From the NCBI RefSeq assembly GCF_000972495.1, contig NZ_LATM01000003.1, positions 124,001 through 188,000 on the forward strand: DNA of 64,000 nucleotides, read 5' to 3'. The position numbers and the translations under genes are program-made. Source of the DNA: Hymenobacter terrenus. GTDB taxonomy: Bacteria > Bacteroidota > Bacteroidia > Cytophagales > Hymenobacteraceae. Positions 26,251 to 35,571 of the stretch are shown in pieces. Under the pieces are notes generated by a model. It worked only from the letters and a program-made list of their open reading frames with translations, ran no database searches and was not told where the DNA came from. Position 1 is the stretch's first letter. Each line of letters begins with the position of its first letter.

Positions 26251-27255
26251 ATGCAGCTAGCTACTCCTTTGTTACACGGCTTGCTAGCCTGCCTGCAAAA
26301 GATGCAGTTGTCGCCCCAAGCGTTGTTGGCGCCAGCGGGCCTGGTCGAAGCCGACCTGGTCGCGACCAACAGGGCTGTCTCTATCCAAGCCATGACAGTG
26401 CTCTGGTCCAACGCCGCCGCACAGGCCCTCGACCCCTATTTACCTTTTCGGGTGGGCAGCCAGCTCTATGTCGAACAGCTGGGAATTTTGGGTTATATTC
26501 TTCGCAACTGCGCGCATCTGGAAACTGCCTTGCAGAAGCTCGAAAAGTATAACCGTCTCACCAATGATTTCGTGGATTTCCAGCATCAATCCACTGGCAG
26601 CGTGGTCGAAATAAGTTTTCGCTTCTCTGAAAAAGCCCCGACTGGCTCGTTTCTGCGCCGGGTATTTACTCTCCTCGAATTGGGATTCCTGGCCGGCGGA
26701 CTTGCCCAGCTGATTCACCAACCCCTCGCCCCGCTTTACCTGCGCTGCGAACTGGGAGAGGAAGACCGGCATTACCTGCAACAAAAGCTAGGCTGCCCCG
26801 TCGAAGCAGCTACTGATACCAACCTGCTGGCCTTCAACGGAACGCTATTACAAGTCCCCATTCTGTTGCCCGACCAAGTGCTCCGGCAGCAATTGGAACA
26901 TTTAGCCGATGCGGAAATCGTCAAATTCGACCGCAACCAATCCTGGACCGATAAGGTGCGGTACATCATTGTCGAAACGCTGGACGGCGAAAAACCGGCC
27001 GTCGAACGAGTAGCCGCGGCATTTTCTATTACGGTTCGGGCGCTGCAACGGCGATTAAAAGACGAGCATACCTCCTTCCAGGCGCTGTCGGAAGAGGTTA
27101 GAAAGGAGTTGGCCTTGCGCTACTTGCAGCAACCGTACTCGGTAAACGAAGTAGCCTATCTATTAGGCTATGCTGTGCCCAGCGCCTTCAGCCGCGCTTT
27201 CAAGAGTTGGATGGGCTGCACGCCGCTGGAATTCAAGCAGCGCAGCAACGCGTAG
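26251..27255 (+). CDS. AraC-family regulator with PF12625-type N-terminal domain
   Basis: A 334-residue regulator. Residues about 15-200 match the 'arabinose-binding domain of AraC, N-term' type found in OruR/ArgR-like regulators: LPFRVGSQLYVEQLGILGYI and the downstream LLELGFLAGG stretch. Residues about 235-330 are the AraC helix-turn-helix domain, with VERVAAAFSITVRALQRRLK, VNEVAYLLGYAVPSAFSRAF and MGCTPLEFK. The start at 26251 gives the usual family length; upstream codons in frame run into the divergent gene. It shares its promoter region with the DUF5367-like gene. Confidence 0.9.
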   Translation: MQLATPLLHGLLACLQKMQLSPQALLAPAGLVEADLVATNRAVSIQAMTVLWSNAAAQALDPYLPFRVGSQLYVEQLGILGYILRNCAHLETALQKLEKYNRLTNDFVDFQHQSTGSVVEISFRFSEKAPTGSFLRRVFTLLELGFLAGGLAQLIHQPLAPLYLRCELGEEDRHYLQQKLGCPVEAATDTNLLAFNGTLLQVPILLPDQVLRQQLEHLADAEIVKFDRNQSWTDKVRYIIVETLDGEKPAVERVAAAFSITVRALQRRLKDEHTSFQALSEEVRKELALRYLQQPYSVNEVAYLLGYAVPSAFSRAFKSWMGCTPLEFKQRSNA

Positions 27256-27269
27256 CAAAAGCATGTAAC

Positions 27270-27303
27270 AAAGCGGGCAGGCTGTATCAAACAGCGCTTT
27301 ATT
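27270..27303 (+). terminator. possible terminator after the AraC gene
   Basis: GCTGT-ATCAA-ACAGC with flanking AAAGC/GCTTT pairing and a following TTATTATT run, 15 bases after the stop. The stem is interrupted, so it is a moderate candidate. Confidence 0.4.
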
Positions 27304-27551
27304 ATTATTAAAATAATGATTGTTAAGCAATTGTAAATGTATGGGCGCAACCAAGAGTTACCTGAAACGGATGTTGCAGAGTGGCCCTGGCAGCCAAAGA
27401 GGCTAGTCATGCCCAAATAAGGACAACCTTCCGAGCTCACCTTGCGAATACCCTAATCCACCCGTTGAGAAGGGTCTAACAGGTTTCGCACTTGCTAACC
27501 AATCGTATCCTTCCCGGTAGTCTCTTCCTGAAAAAACTACGCTATACTCCC

Positions 27552-27893
27552 ATGGCGAAAGACAAAAAGAAGCACTCGAAAAAAGACAAGCTCTCAGACG
27601 ATATCATGGATGCCGCTGTGCTGTCGCTCAAGAAGTTCCGCAAGGTGACGAAGGAAATCGGGCGGCTCAGCACCGGTCAGAAGCTAGTAGGCGGCATTGC
27701 CCTGCTGGCAGCAGGCCTCACTTATTTGGCCAAGATGGAGAAAGACGGTACCAACACCCAAACTCCGGCCGCCGACCCCGACACGCTAGCGTTACCGGAC
27801 CCTGGTACCTACGCTACTGCCGAAGAAGACGCCGCACCTATTAGTGCCCCAGAGAAGCCCCGTAAAACCAAGAAAAGCACGAAGTCTAAATAA
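27552..27893 (+). CDS. small basic membrane-anchored protein (paralogue A)
   Basis: A 113-residue protein I do not recognise. It starts with a lysine-rich stretch (MAKDKKKHSKKDKLSDD), has one hydrophobic segment (LVGGIALLAAGLTYLA) and ends with an Ala/Pro-rich acidic tail closing in KKSTKSK. The core LSTGQKLVGGIALLAAGLTY matches LSTTQKVVGGAALVALGLSY in the next gene, so the two are paralogues. They lie 99 bases apart on the same strand. ATG 27552 was chosen because upstream codons are not lysine-rich and the paralogue starts in the same way. The role may be structural or DNA/membrane-associated; that is a guess. Confidence 0.6.
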   Translation: MAKDKKKHSKKDKLSDDIMDAAVLSLKKFRKVTKEIGRLSTGQKLVGGIALLAAGLTYLAKMEKDGTNTQTPAADPDTLALPDPGTYATAEEDAAPISAPEKPRKTKKSTKSK

Positions 27894-27992
27894 AACCAGC
27901 GAGTTAAGTGCCCTGGTTGTATCGAATACACTTTCATCTCTTCTGCGTATTCGTTCTTATCAAAACCATCACGTCAAGCATATAGAACCATC

Positions 27993-28265
27993 ATGAAAAA
28001 GACCAAAAAGAATAAAGTCGGCAAAAAAAACTCCCTATTTGGTGGAGCCACTAAGTCGCTGAAGAAGCTGGGCAAGGGCACGGCTACGGGCATCAGCGGG
28101 CTGAGCACAACCCAGAAAGTAGTCGGTGGAGCTGCTTTGGTGGCGCTGGGCTTGAGCTACTTATCCAAGCGCCGGGGCAACAAGTCAGTAGCCGAAGAAA
28201 CCATTACTCCCGATGCTACCGCGGCTGAAGAAAATCTGGCGGCCCTAGACCAAAATCAAGTTTAA
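27993..28265 (+). CDS. small basic membrane-anchored protein (paralogue B)
   Basis: A 90-residue protein, unrecognised, with a lysine-rich N-terminus (MKKTKKNKVGKKNSLFGG), a glycine-rich segment and one hydrophobic segment (VVGGAALVALGLSYLSKRRG), then an acidic tail. It shares the core LST-x-QK-x-VGG-x-AL-x-A-x-GL-x-YL-x-K with paralogue A. A strong hairpin follows 40 bases after the stop, so the pair ends a transcription unit. Confidence 0.6.
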   Translation: MKKTKKNKVGKKNSLFGGATKSLKKLGKGTATGISGLSTTQKVVGGAALVALGLSYLSKRRGNKSVAEETITPDATAAEENLAALDQNQV

Positions 28266-28305
28266 TCCCGCGTTCATGGCTAATGAGGCCAGTCGAGCAG
28301 TAACA

Positions 28306-28359
28306 AATAATACGGGGACGTTCGGGCCAGCACAATTACCCGAACGTCCCCGTATTATT
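28306..28359. terminator. 21-bp perfect inverted repeat, bidirectional terminator candidate
   Basis: 28306-28326 and 28339-28359 are exact complements (AATAATACGGGGACGTTCGGG and its reverse) around a 12-base loop, ending in TATTATT. It sits after the small-protein pair. Confidence 0.65.
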
Positions 28360-28428
28360 CGCTAGGAGCTAACGCGGCTCTTACATTGGGATAAGGCAAA
28401 CCGGTACGCTCAGGAACCATTGTAAGTA

Positions 28429-28475
28429 AAAACAGCCAGAGCTATCCATACTTGGATAGCTCTGGCTGTTTTATA
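28429..28475. terminator. 20-bp perfect hairpin, bidirectional terminator candidate
   Basis: 28429-28448 pairs perfectly with 28453-28472 around a TACT loop, with AAAA on one side and TTTT on the other. It lies between convergent units and suits both directions, including the cold-shock gene that ends at 28586. Confidence 0.75.
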
Positions 28476-28585
28476 TCTCTGGCGAGGATGCAACTGGTTA
28501 TGGCAGAGGTGGAGAATTAGCCGCAGGGCGCGGGCTTCCACCTAAGCCGCTTATGCTTTGTAGAGATGCTGAAGCATATTCGGAC

Positions 28586-29074
28586 TTAGGCTGCGGGTGT
28601 AGCTGGTGGTGGGGTGGCGCTGGCCTTCTTCACCCGCACGGCGTTGGGCCCTTTGGCACCCATTTCTACTTCAAACGTCACCTTGTCGCCTTCTGCAATG
28701 GGGCCGCTAGCCAAGCCGTTGGCGTGCACGAAAATGCTCTCTTGCGTCTGCTGGTCCTTGATGAAGCCGTAGCCTTTCGAGTCGTTGAAGAAGCTCACGA
28801 TGCCGTTGCGCACGGGGTCCGCGTCCTCGTCATCGGTGCGGCGGGCCACCCCAATTTGGATGTCCTCGTCTTTGATGACGCGCTTCTTCTTCGGGTCAGG
28901 CGGAGTAGAAGAGATGTTGCCATCCTCGTCCACGTACGCGAACATTTCCTCCAGCGGCTGGCCCGATTTGGCGTTAGCCTGGCGCTCGGCTTTGCGCTCT
29001 TCCTTCTCAGTTTTCTTCTTTGCTCGCTTTTTTTCGTTGTCCTTTTTACCAAAAGTCTCTTGTGACCTACCCAT
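28586..29074 (-). CDS. cold-shock-domain protein with a charged N-terminal extension
   Basis: A 162-residue protein. The C-terminal half (about 88-152) is a cold-shock domain with the RNA-binding motifs KGYGFIKD and IFVHANGL and the tail PNAVRVKK. The first 70 residues are rich in Lys/Glu (KKDNEKKRAKKKTEKEERKA) and predicted to be a disordered or coiled extension; this is longer than the ~70-residue classic Csp. Such extended forms are common in Bacteroidota. It probably binds single-stranded RNA in the cytoplasm. Monocistronic, convergent with the small-protein pair. Confidence 0.92.
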   Translation of the reverse strand: MGRSQETFGKKDNEKKRAKKKTEKEERKAERQANAKSGQPLEEMFAYVDEDGNISSTPPDPKKKRVIKDEDIQIGVARRTDDEDADPVRNGIVSFFNDSKGYGFIKDQQTQESIFVHANGLASGPIAEGDKVTFEVEMGAKGPNAVRVKKASATPPPATPAA

Positions 29075-29186
29075 AGTTTTGTGCTGCTAAATCATTGTAT
29101 CTGTTTTTACCAATAGAGATAGAGGCGCAAAACAGAGGAGTGGATTATTACGAAGATACGCAATATACGGGGCGTATCGGCTGGCC

Positions 29187-30164
29187 CTACTCGCTAGCCT
29201 TCGCCCACCGTGCCAACTGCCACTCGGCTTGTTGGGCTGGAGTGAGAAAAGACCAGGCCACCAGCCGGCTTTTTTTCTGTCCTTGGGCCATAGAAATGGT
29301 TCTCACTTCCCCGGCTTCCACTTTTTTCAGGGCTTGGTAAACGCCCGGTAACGAGTCTTTTTTGGAGATGAGCGTAGTAAACCAACGGCATGACGTAGGC
29401 CGCTGCGCGCTTTCCTGAATCATCCGGCGCACGAAGCCTTCTTCGCCACCCGTGCACCAGAGTTCGGCTTGTTGGCCGCCAAAATTCAGCACAGTTTTTG
29501 GGCCGCGCTGGGTGCCCAGGTTGGTAGCCTTGCGCCGGGTGCCCGCCGCCGCTTCGGCCGCCGAAGCGTGAAAAGGCGGGTTGCACAAGGTGAGGTCGAA
29601 CAGCTCGCCGGGCCGAATGATGCCGTCAAAAATAGCCGTTCGCGAAGGCTGAAGCCGGCACTCAATAGCGCCCGCCAGTGCCGGGTTGCTGGCCACAATC
29701 TGCTGGGCCGAACGCAGCGCCATCGCGTCGATATCTGAGCCCACGAAGTGCCAGCCGTATTCCTGGTGGCCGATAATCGGGTAAATACAGTTGGCTCCGA
29801 CTCCCACATCCAGCACGCGCACGGCCGCGCCGCGGGGCACCACCGTGTGGTTATCGGCCGCCAGCAAATCGGCCAGGTAATGAATGTAATCGGCCCGGCC
29901 GGGGATGGGCGGGCACAGGTAGCCCGGCGGAATATCCCAGTGGCCGATGCCATAGAAGTGCCGCAGCAGCGCCCGGTTCAGCGCTTCCACCGCCGTCGGG
30001 TTGGCAAAGTCAATCGACTCATCACCAAATTTATTGACCTGAACAAAAGCGGCCAACTCCCGGCTGGTCTGGGCCAGCTGCTTAAAATTGTAGCGCGAGC
30101 GGTGCGGGTTGCGCGGGTGCAACTCGTCTTTTTCAGTCAAAACGGTGGGCGGCGGTAGCTTCAT
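29187..30164 (-). CDS. rlmF: 23S rRNA (adenine(1618)-N6)-methyltransferase
   Basis: A 325-residue protein matching RlmF (DUF890). The N-terminal signature HPRNPHRSRYNF is present, followed by LLRHFYGIGHWDIPPGYLCP and PGRADYIHYLADLL. The SAM-binding region is VRVLDVGVGANCIYPI, and the catalytic N6-adenine motif NPPFHAS lies near residue 195. It methylates A1618 of 23S rRNA during assembly (known of the family). Monocistronic; the next gene upstream on the same strand starts 87 bases away. Confidence 0.95.
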   Translation of the reverse strand: MKLPPPTVLTEKDELHPRNPHRSRYNFKQLAQTSRELAAFVQVNKFGDESIDFANPTAVEALNRALLRHFYGIGHWDIPPGYLCPPIPGRADYIHYLADLLAADNHTVVPRGAAVRVLDVGVGANCIYPIIGHQEYGWHFVGSDIDAMALRSAQQIVASNPALAGAIECRLQPSRTAIFDGIIRPGELFDLTLCNPPFHASAAEAAAGTRRKATNLGTQRGPKTVLNFGGQQAELWCTGGEEGFVRRMIQESAQRPTSCRWFTTLISKKDSLPGVYQALKKVEAGEVRTISMAQGQKKSRLVAWSFLTPAQQAEWQLARWAKASE

Positions 30165-30250
30165 GGGGCCAGGAACAGCAGGTGCAAAGGTACCCTGCTT
30201 ATCGCCGCAGGGGCGCTGAAGAGGCCGATTGTTCCGCGGCTCGTGCTTGT

Positions 30251-31087
30251 TCAGCTGGTTTTATACAGATACCAGCCGTCGCCGAGCGGCTTGAGTACGA
30301 TGAGGTGGTCGGGAGTCATGGCGGGCAATTGGTCGGGCTGCGGCTGGTAGAGCAGGCCCACCGTGCTGGTCACCTTGCCGCCAATGACGAACTCCAGGCA
30401 GCTGTCGCAGCCGGTTTCGTGGCGTGTCACCCGGCCCAGGTAGAGCTTGCGGAGCAGGGCGTGCACAGCTGGGTTGGCATTGGCCGCTTGCTCGCCGACT
30501 GTAGTGGCAGTATTACCGGTTGGGGTAAAGTACTGCCCGGCCTGCACGAGGCGCAGCACCTCTTGGAAATCAGAACGATGTTGGTAATAATGCGCGGCGA
30601 TATCGGCATCGGCGCTGGTCCACAGCTTGAGGTTACCCACGGTGAAGGCATGGGTGGCCTCGGGATGCTTGAGGTCATACTGAGCCACTTCGGCTGGTGG
30701 CATGGCCGTGAGCAGCTCAACCATAGGCGGTCCCAGGTGCGTCATGGCCAGGTTGCGGATGGCACCTAGCTTCCAGCCATCGGCTGCTTTGCTGAAGTGC
30801 AGGTAGAAGTCGCGGCGGCTGGTCGAGTCGCGTAGCTCGACGGCCACCACGGCGGTGCTTGGGCCTTGCTGTACCAGCTGGCAGGTGCGCCGCAGGGGTG
30901 CTGGAATTTGCTGGCCCAGGGTCTGGCGTTTGGCCTGGCCGGCGGCTTCGCAGCAGAGGTAGTCCTTCATCTCGGCCCAACCCGTGGGCGCCACAAACTG
31001 CCTGGCAATCTGGAGCGGTTCGAGCGGCATAGCAGCCCGTAACACCTGAGGTAGCCACAAAAACAGGATGAATAGGAAATGCTTCAT
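30251..31087 (-). CDS. exported protein of unknown function
   Basis: A 278-residue protein I do not recognise. It has a signal peptide (MKHFLFILFLWLPQVLRAA, cleavage near residue 20) and no further membrane segment. Cysteine pairs occur at LCCEA near residue 43 and GCDSC near residue 226, which could form disulphides or bind metal. The middle has a strand-rich stretch (AVVAVELRDSTSRRDFYLHF) typical of NTF2-like or lipocalin-type folds, but I cannot assign it. ATG 31087 was chosen over one 6 codons upstream because it starts the signal peptide. Confidence 0.6.
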   Translation of the reverse strand: MKHFLFILFLWLPQVLRAAMPLEPLQIARQFVAPTGWAEMKDYLCCEAAGQAKRQTLGQQIPAPLRRTCQLVQQGPSTAVVAVELRDSTSRRDFYLHFSKAADGWKLGAIRNLAMTHLGPPMVELLTAMPPAEVAQYDLKHPEATHAFTVGNLKLWTSADADIAAHYYQHRSDFQEVLRLVQAGQYFTPTGNTATTVGEQAANANPAVHALLRKLYLGRVTRHETGCDSCLEFVIGGKVTSTVGLLYQPQPDQLPAMTPDHLIVLKPLGDGWYLYKTS

Positions 31088-31218
31088 GAGCAAACCTAAC
31101 CCCAAAATGACTCGCTATAATTCCAGCCCAGCGAGTGACCTTAGCGACTAGCCATACATACCAAAACAGCAGCCAGAGCCGTCAACTCCTCCCGTTGCTT
31201 GCCGGTTAACCGGTGGGA

Positions 31219-32241
31219 TTAGCGGCGTGGGGCGGGGCCTTTTGCCCGCCCGCCAGGCTTGCCCTTGGCTGGAGGCCGGCCACTCTGCTGGCCCGAACCG
31301 CTGCTTTTCGGCCTGGCTAGGCCACTAGCGCTGGCTTTAGCGGGGCGCTTGCCGCCCGCGCCAGGTTTGCCCCCAGTTGTTTTGGGCTTGTCGGGGCGCG
31401 GGCCCCACCAGCCCGTGCCCGAGGGATTGTGCATGGAGGGCAGGCCCGATTTCTTGGGGCGGACTCCTTCCGGGGCAGGCGCTTTGGTGCTACGCTTGCC
31501 ACCTGAAGCTTCTTCAGTGCCACTCGATTTCTCTACCATCTTCATGATGCCGGCCATTTCCTGCTCGGTCAGGTCACGCCAGTCGCCCACAGCCAGGCCT
31601 TTCAGACTCACGTTCATGATGCGCACGCGTTCGAGCTTGGTTACCTCGTAGCCAAAATGCTCTACCATGCGACGAATCTGACGGTTGAGGCCCTGCACCA
31701 GCGTGATGCGGAAGATGTAGGGCGTCTCCTTTTCGATGAGGCATTTTTTGGTCACCACGCCCAGCATGGGGATACCGTGGGCCATTTCCTCCAGCATCTG
31801 GTCGGTGAGAATGCGGTTCACCGTAACCAGATACTCCTTCTCGTGCCGGTTGCCGGCCCGCAGGATTTTATTCACAATATCGCCGTCGCTGGTCAGGAAA
31901 ATCAGACCCTGCGAATCCTTGTCGAGCCGGCCGATGGGGAAGATGCGGGTTGCGTGATTCACGTAGTCCACGATGTTACCGCGCACGCCCGGCTCGCTCG
32001 TGCTCGTAATGCCCACCGGCTTGTTGAAAGCCAAGTAAACAGCATCTTCCGCTTGCTTGGGGTCCAGACGCTGGCCGTTCACGGTCACCCGGTCGCGCGG
32101 GCCTACTTGGTCGCCCACACGGGCCAGCTTGCCATTGATAAGCACTTGGCCCTGCTCGATGAACCGGTCGGCTTCGCGGCGCGAGCAGATGCCGCTTTCG
32201 CTGATGAACTTGTTGAGGCGGGTGGACTGGACAGGGGGCAT
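31219..32241 (-). CDS. rluF: 23S rRNA pseudouridine synthase, RluF type
   Basis: A 340-residue protein. An S4 RNA-binding domain (about 5-60: [20 protein letters not shown]) is followed by an RsuA/RluB/E/F catalytic domain (about 65-230) with [17 protein letters not shown], which carries the catalytic aspartate, and [20 protein letters not shown]. The order and HxxExLVxVN-like motif ([12 protein letters not shown]) fit RluF, which modifies U2604. The C-terminal ~100 residues are a low-complexity Lys/Gly/Pro tail, often present in Bacteroidota members. ATG 32241 was chosen because it precedes the S4 domain directly. Confidence 0.88.
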   Translation of the reverse strand: MPPVQSTRLNKFISESGICSRREADRFIEQGQVLINGKLARVGDQVGPRDRVTVNGQRLDPKQAEDAVYLAFNKPVGITSTSEPGVRGNIVDYVNHATRIFPIGRLDKDSQGLIFLTSDGDIVNKILRAGNRHEKEYLVTVNRILTDQMLEEMAHGIPMLGVVTKKCLIEKETPYIFRITLVQGLNRQIRRMVEHFGYEVTKLERVRIMNVSLKGLAVGDWRDLTEQEMAGIMKMVEKSSGTEEASGGKRSTKAPAPEGVRPKKSGLPSMHNPSGTGWWGPRPDKPKTTGGKPGAGGKRPAKASASGLARPKSSGSGQQSGRPPAKGKPGGRAKGPAPRR

Positions 32242-32419
32242 GGGCACAGGAATTAAAAGACACCGAAAACCCAGGCAGCGAAGCACCTTGAACAGCCGGA
32301 TAACGACAAGTTACGGCTTTTGGCAGTGTCATTGTGCCCGCCCAAGCCTGGGCGTAGGAGCAACCCGTAACGGTTCAGCTCGTTAAGAAAACGTACAACT
32401 TCCTAGCCTTCCACAATTC

Positions 32420-33289
32420 ATGTCTGATAAACCCACTATTTTCCCGCCCCAGCACCAAGATGCGGGCGCCGGCAATCCCGGTCTGGAATACAAAATGACT
32501 CCTGAGCCCGAATTCATCCGTGCCGGCTACAAAGGGGCTGACAAGCTTAAGGGCAAAGTGGCCCTCATCACGGGCGGTGATTCCGGCATCGGGCGGGCCG
32601 TAGCTGTGCATTTTGCCGTGGAAGGCGCCGACGTGGCCATCAGCTATTTTCCCAGTGAGCAGCAGGATGCCGAAAAGGTGCAGGAAATTGTGGTGGGCCA
32701 CGGCCGCCGCTGCCTGCTGCTACCCGGCGACCTGAAGCAACCTGCTTTTTGCCAGGAAATAGTGGACCGCACTGTGGCCGAACTGGGCGGGCTAAATGTG
32801 CTGGTGAATAATGCTGCCGAGCAGAACTGGCACGACTCGCTCGAAGAAATCAAGGATGAAGAACTCGACAGCATCTTCAATCTTAACATCATTGCCATGT
32901 TCCGCATCTCGCGGGCGGCCCTGAAGCACCTTCAGGAGGGCGATTCTATCATCAATACCGCCTCGGTAAATGGATTCAAAGGCAATGAGTTGCTTCTTGA
33001 TTACACCTCCACCAAGGGCGCCATCACGGCTTTCACGCGGGCGTTGTCGCTACAGCTCATCAAGAAGGGCATTCGGGTAAATTCGGTGGCGCCGGGGCCC
33101 ATCTGGACGCCGTTCATTACCGGCGTGGGGCTGCTCAAGCTCCCGCTCTTCGGCCACGATGTGCCCATGGGCCGCGCCGGCCAGCCTTCGGAAGTGGCTC
33201 CGGCCTACGTGTTTCTGGCTTCGGAAGACGCTTCGTACTTCTCGGGCCAGACGCTGCACCCTAACGGGGGCTCGGTGGTGAATGCCTGA
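32420..33289 (+). CDS. SDR family oxidoreductase, YhdF/YdaD type
   Basis: A 289-residue SDR with the N-terminal extension typical of the glucose/ribitol-dehydrogenase-like group (FPPQHQDAGAGNPGLEYKM). The Rossmann motif TGGDSGIG is near residue 51-58, NNAA at about 130, catalytic serine in NTASV and YTSTKGA with Tyr-x-x-x-Lys near residue 195. Related genes in Bacillus and E. coli are general-stress proteins. Substrate unknown. Confidence 0.92.
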   Translation: MSDKPTIFPPQHQDAGAGNPGLEYKMTPEPEFIRAGYKGADKLKGKVALITGGDSGIGRAVAVHFAVEGADVAISYFPSEQQDAEKVQEIVVGHGRRCLLLPGDLKQPAFCQEIVDRTVAELGGLNVLVNNAAEQNWHDSLEEIKDEELDSIFNLNIIAMFRISRAALKHLQEGDSIINTASVNGFKGNELLLDYTSTKGAITAFTRALSLQLIKKGIRVNSVAPGPIWTPFITGVGLLKLPLFGHDVPMGRAGQPSEVAPAYVFLASEDASYFSGQTLHPNGGSVVNA

Positions 33290-33398
33290 TGGAGATAATA
33301 TGAAAATATTGTGCTTGCTTATAACCTTGGTGTAAGCACAGCCGTATCAGCGCCCATTGGCCGCCAATCGGTTGCTTTTTACTTAACTCAGAATCTCG

Positions 33399-34028
33399 AT
33401 GAATACCAAACTGCTTGGTCTGCTGGCCGCTGCTACGTTGGCCACTGCCGCCTGCTCGCAGGAGAAAAAGACGGAAGAAACCACGACCATAACCACGCCG
33501 GAAACCACCACGACCACCACTACCGTGGACACCACCGCCTACCGTAGCGAGGCCGATGCCTTGGCCGCCCGCGTAGCCGAGGACCTAAAACTGACCGATA
33601 CCACCGTGGTGCGCCGCATCAAAACCGTGTACTACACCCGTGGCCGTAAGCTAAACAGCTACACCACCGATACGACCGGGCGCTACGCTGCTGCCAAAGC
33701 CGCCAACGACGAGGCCAACCAGCAAATCAAAACCATCATCACCGACCCCGCGCAGTACAGCACCTATTCCAGCAACTTAGGCACGTATTACGCCGGCCAA
33801 CCTTACACAGTAGTTGTGGCAGACGCTGCGGCTAAGCCCTCGCTAGCCCAGCGTGTAGGCCAGGGTTCGGGCATAAAGAAGATGGAGCGGGAGGAGGACG
33901 GCGATACGAAAACCAAATTCGGAAACGGCGCCAAAATCAAGCGTGAATCAGACGGCTCGCTCAAAATTAAACGGGCCGATGGTACGAAGGTGAAAATTGA
34001 CGAAGAAGGCAACCGTACCGTGAAATAA
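33399..34028 (+). CDS. lipoprotein with Thr-rich linker, unknown function
   Basis: A 209-residue lipoprotein: signal peptide with lipobox ATAACS (Cys19). A Thr-rich low-complexity stretch (about 25-48) is followed by a helical domain (about 50-115) and a strongly charged C-terminus with alternating Lys/Asp/Glu and the repeat GNGAKIKRESDGSLKIKRAD, which suggests a short beta repeat. I do not recognise the family. It is monocistronic and ends at a long bidirectional hairpin. Confidence 0.75.
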   Translation: MNTKLLGLLAAATLATAACSQEKKTEETTTITTPETTTTTTTVDTTAYRSEADALAARVAEDLKLTDTTVVRRIKTVYYTRGRKLNSYTTDTTGRYAAAKAANDEANQQIKTIITDPAQYSTYSSNLGTYYAGQPYTVVVADAAAKPSLAQRVGQGSGIKKMEREEDGDTKTKFGNGAKIKRESDGSLKIKRADGTKVKIDEEGNRTVK

Positions 34029-34044
34029 GGTTTGCGGTAAGCTT

Positions 34045-34104
34045 CTGGACTTCCATAAAAAAGCCTGTTCCAACTAAGGAACGGGCTTTTTTATGGAAGT
34101 CCAG
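34045..34104. terminator. 27-bp-stem bidirectional terminator
   Basis: 34045-34071 pairs with 34078-34104 with a single G-T pair, around the loop AACTAA; the arms contain AAAAAA/TTTTTT. It separates the convergent lipoprotein and PAP2 genes, whose stops lie 17 and 12 bases away. Confidence 0.85.
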
Positions 34105-34115
34105 GTAGTGGTTGC

Positions 34116-35369
34116 TCACAAGCGAAGCGTCCAGGAGGCGCCAGTGAAAGGGCCATAGGCGTAGGGTGCGAACTGGCCCTGCCGGTACCAGGGCTGCGGC
34201 TGATGTGGCCGGACCATCCCCGTGCCGTGGACCGACGGGTCGTTGGCAACTTCGACGCGGGTACGGCCGTTGCGCACGGCAATTTTAGCAAACGCGTAGC
34301 CCAGCGCAATGCCAATTGGATAGTCGGAAGCCCAATGCACGCCGTTATTGAGCATGGAATAACCCAGCAAGCCCATCATGGAGTAGCCCATGGGGCGAAT
34401 GAAGCGGTGTTCGGGGTAGTTTTCGGCAATGACCGTGACCGTGGCCATGGCTGTAGCCAAGTGGCCGGTGGGGTAGGCGTCGTACTTGGGAACGGCGCTC
34501 TGGTAGGTGCTGAAGGAGGGGAATAGGTGCCACTCGCCACGGTCCTTGGTAGAGACAAAAGGGCTTTGGCGGCCGGTGATACGCTTAAGAGTCTGCACAA
34601 CTAAGCCGGTACTGAGAATGGCTTCGCCGAGCTGGCTGGAGGTTTGCAGGGCGCGATTGTCCTTCCGGATGCCGCCGTAAATCCAGAAGCTGCTCGCAAC
34701 CGTCAGGTGAGTCCAGCCGTCGCCGATGAAGTAGAAAGCGCTATTGAGATTGTCGGGCCCGTTGAATTCGAATGGCAGATTGATCGAACCAATCCTGAAG
34801 GGAATGCGAACCAGCGTTTTCTGCCTGCTGGGGGCGGTAAGGTCAATGGCTCTGCCAAACCGCTGGGCCTCGTCAACAATAGTTTGGTCGGCCACCCACA
34901 GGGCCGCTGAGCTAACAACCAACCCAGTTAAAAGGCCCAGGTTGTCTTTGCGGAAAGCATAGCCGGGAAACTGGCCCAGGTCGCGCGGAATATGGATGGC
35001 CCAGTGGAAGGGGCGGGGTTTGTCGTAATGCCAAGTTACGCCCGGCGCCACGGTGTAGTCCGTGATGCGGCCATTGGCATCGCGGGGATGAATGTGGGGC
35101 AGCGAGTCGGTGGGTCCCACCAATTCGCTTAGCGCGGGCATGGGTTGGGCTACTGCCGGGTTGGTGGTAGCGAGGGTATCAGGAGCGCTGCCAAGGCTGA
35201 TTGAAGCTGGCGCGTCGGCAGTGAGCCTTGGAAGGTTAGCAAAGCTGGCCGGAACAGTACTTAGATAGAACAGCAGTGCAACAAGCAGCCGCTGGAAGTA
35301 GCTTGGGTAGCAATGTTTCACAGAAAAAACAGTGATAATAACTATCGGCGCCGCTCTGGGTAAGAGCAT
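34116..35369 (-). CDS. PAP2-superfamily phosphatase
   Basis: A 417-residue exported or membrane protein. A hydrophobic leader (about 26-45, RLLVALLFYLSTVPASFA) is followed by a long low-complexity segment and the catalytic domain of type 2 phosphatidic-acid phosphatases: KRITGRQSP (motif 1, Lys and Arg), PTGHLATAMA (motif 2, with Thr in place of the usual Ser, His present) and GVHWASDYPIGI (motif 3, nucleophile His and Asp). Probably removes phosphate from a lipid carrier or lipid at the envelope. The start is uncertain; ATG 35369 is the first, and the family often starts nearer the leader. Confidence 0.85.
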   Translation of the reverse strand: MLLPRAAPIVIITVFSVKHCYPSYFQRLLVALLFYLSTVPASFANLPRLTADAPASISLGSAPDTLATTNPAVAQPMPALSELVGPTDSLPHIHPRDANGRITDYTVAPGVTWHYDKPRPFHWAIHIPRDLGQFPGYAFRKDNLGLLTGLVVSSAALWVADQTIVDEAQRFGRAIDLTAPSRQKTLVRIPFRIGSINLPFEFNGPDNLNSAFYFIGDGWTHLTVASSFWIYGGIRKDNRALQTSSQLGEAILSTGLVVQTLKRITGRQSPFVSTKDRGEWHLFPSFSTYQSAVPKYDAYPTGHLATAMATVTVIAENYPEHRFIRPMGYSMMGLLGYSMLNNGVHWASDYPIGIALGYAFAKIAVRNGRTRVEVANDPSVHGTGMVRPHQPQPWYRQGQFAPYAYGPFTGASWTLRL

Positions 35370-35571
35370 TCAGACGAAGGTGTAGCCAGATGAAAAATAA
35401 GTGAGTAACCGCCCATGAAGGGCCTCGCAAAGGTAATCCTCGCGTCACGCTTGATTAACGCTGCACTGTGTTGGCCGCGCTGGTAGATAAAAGCCTCGAA
35501 TATTATGCTCGCAGCGTATCTTTCAGCAACACTGGCTCGTTTTAACCAGCTACCTTCCATTGCTTCTGCCC

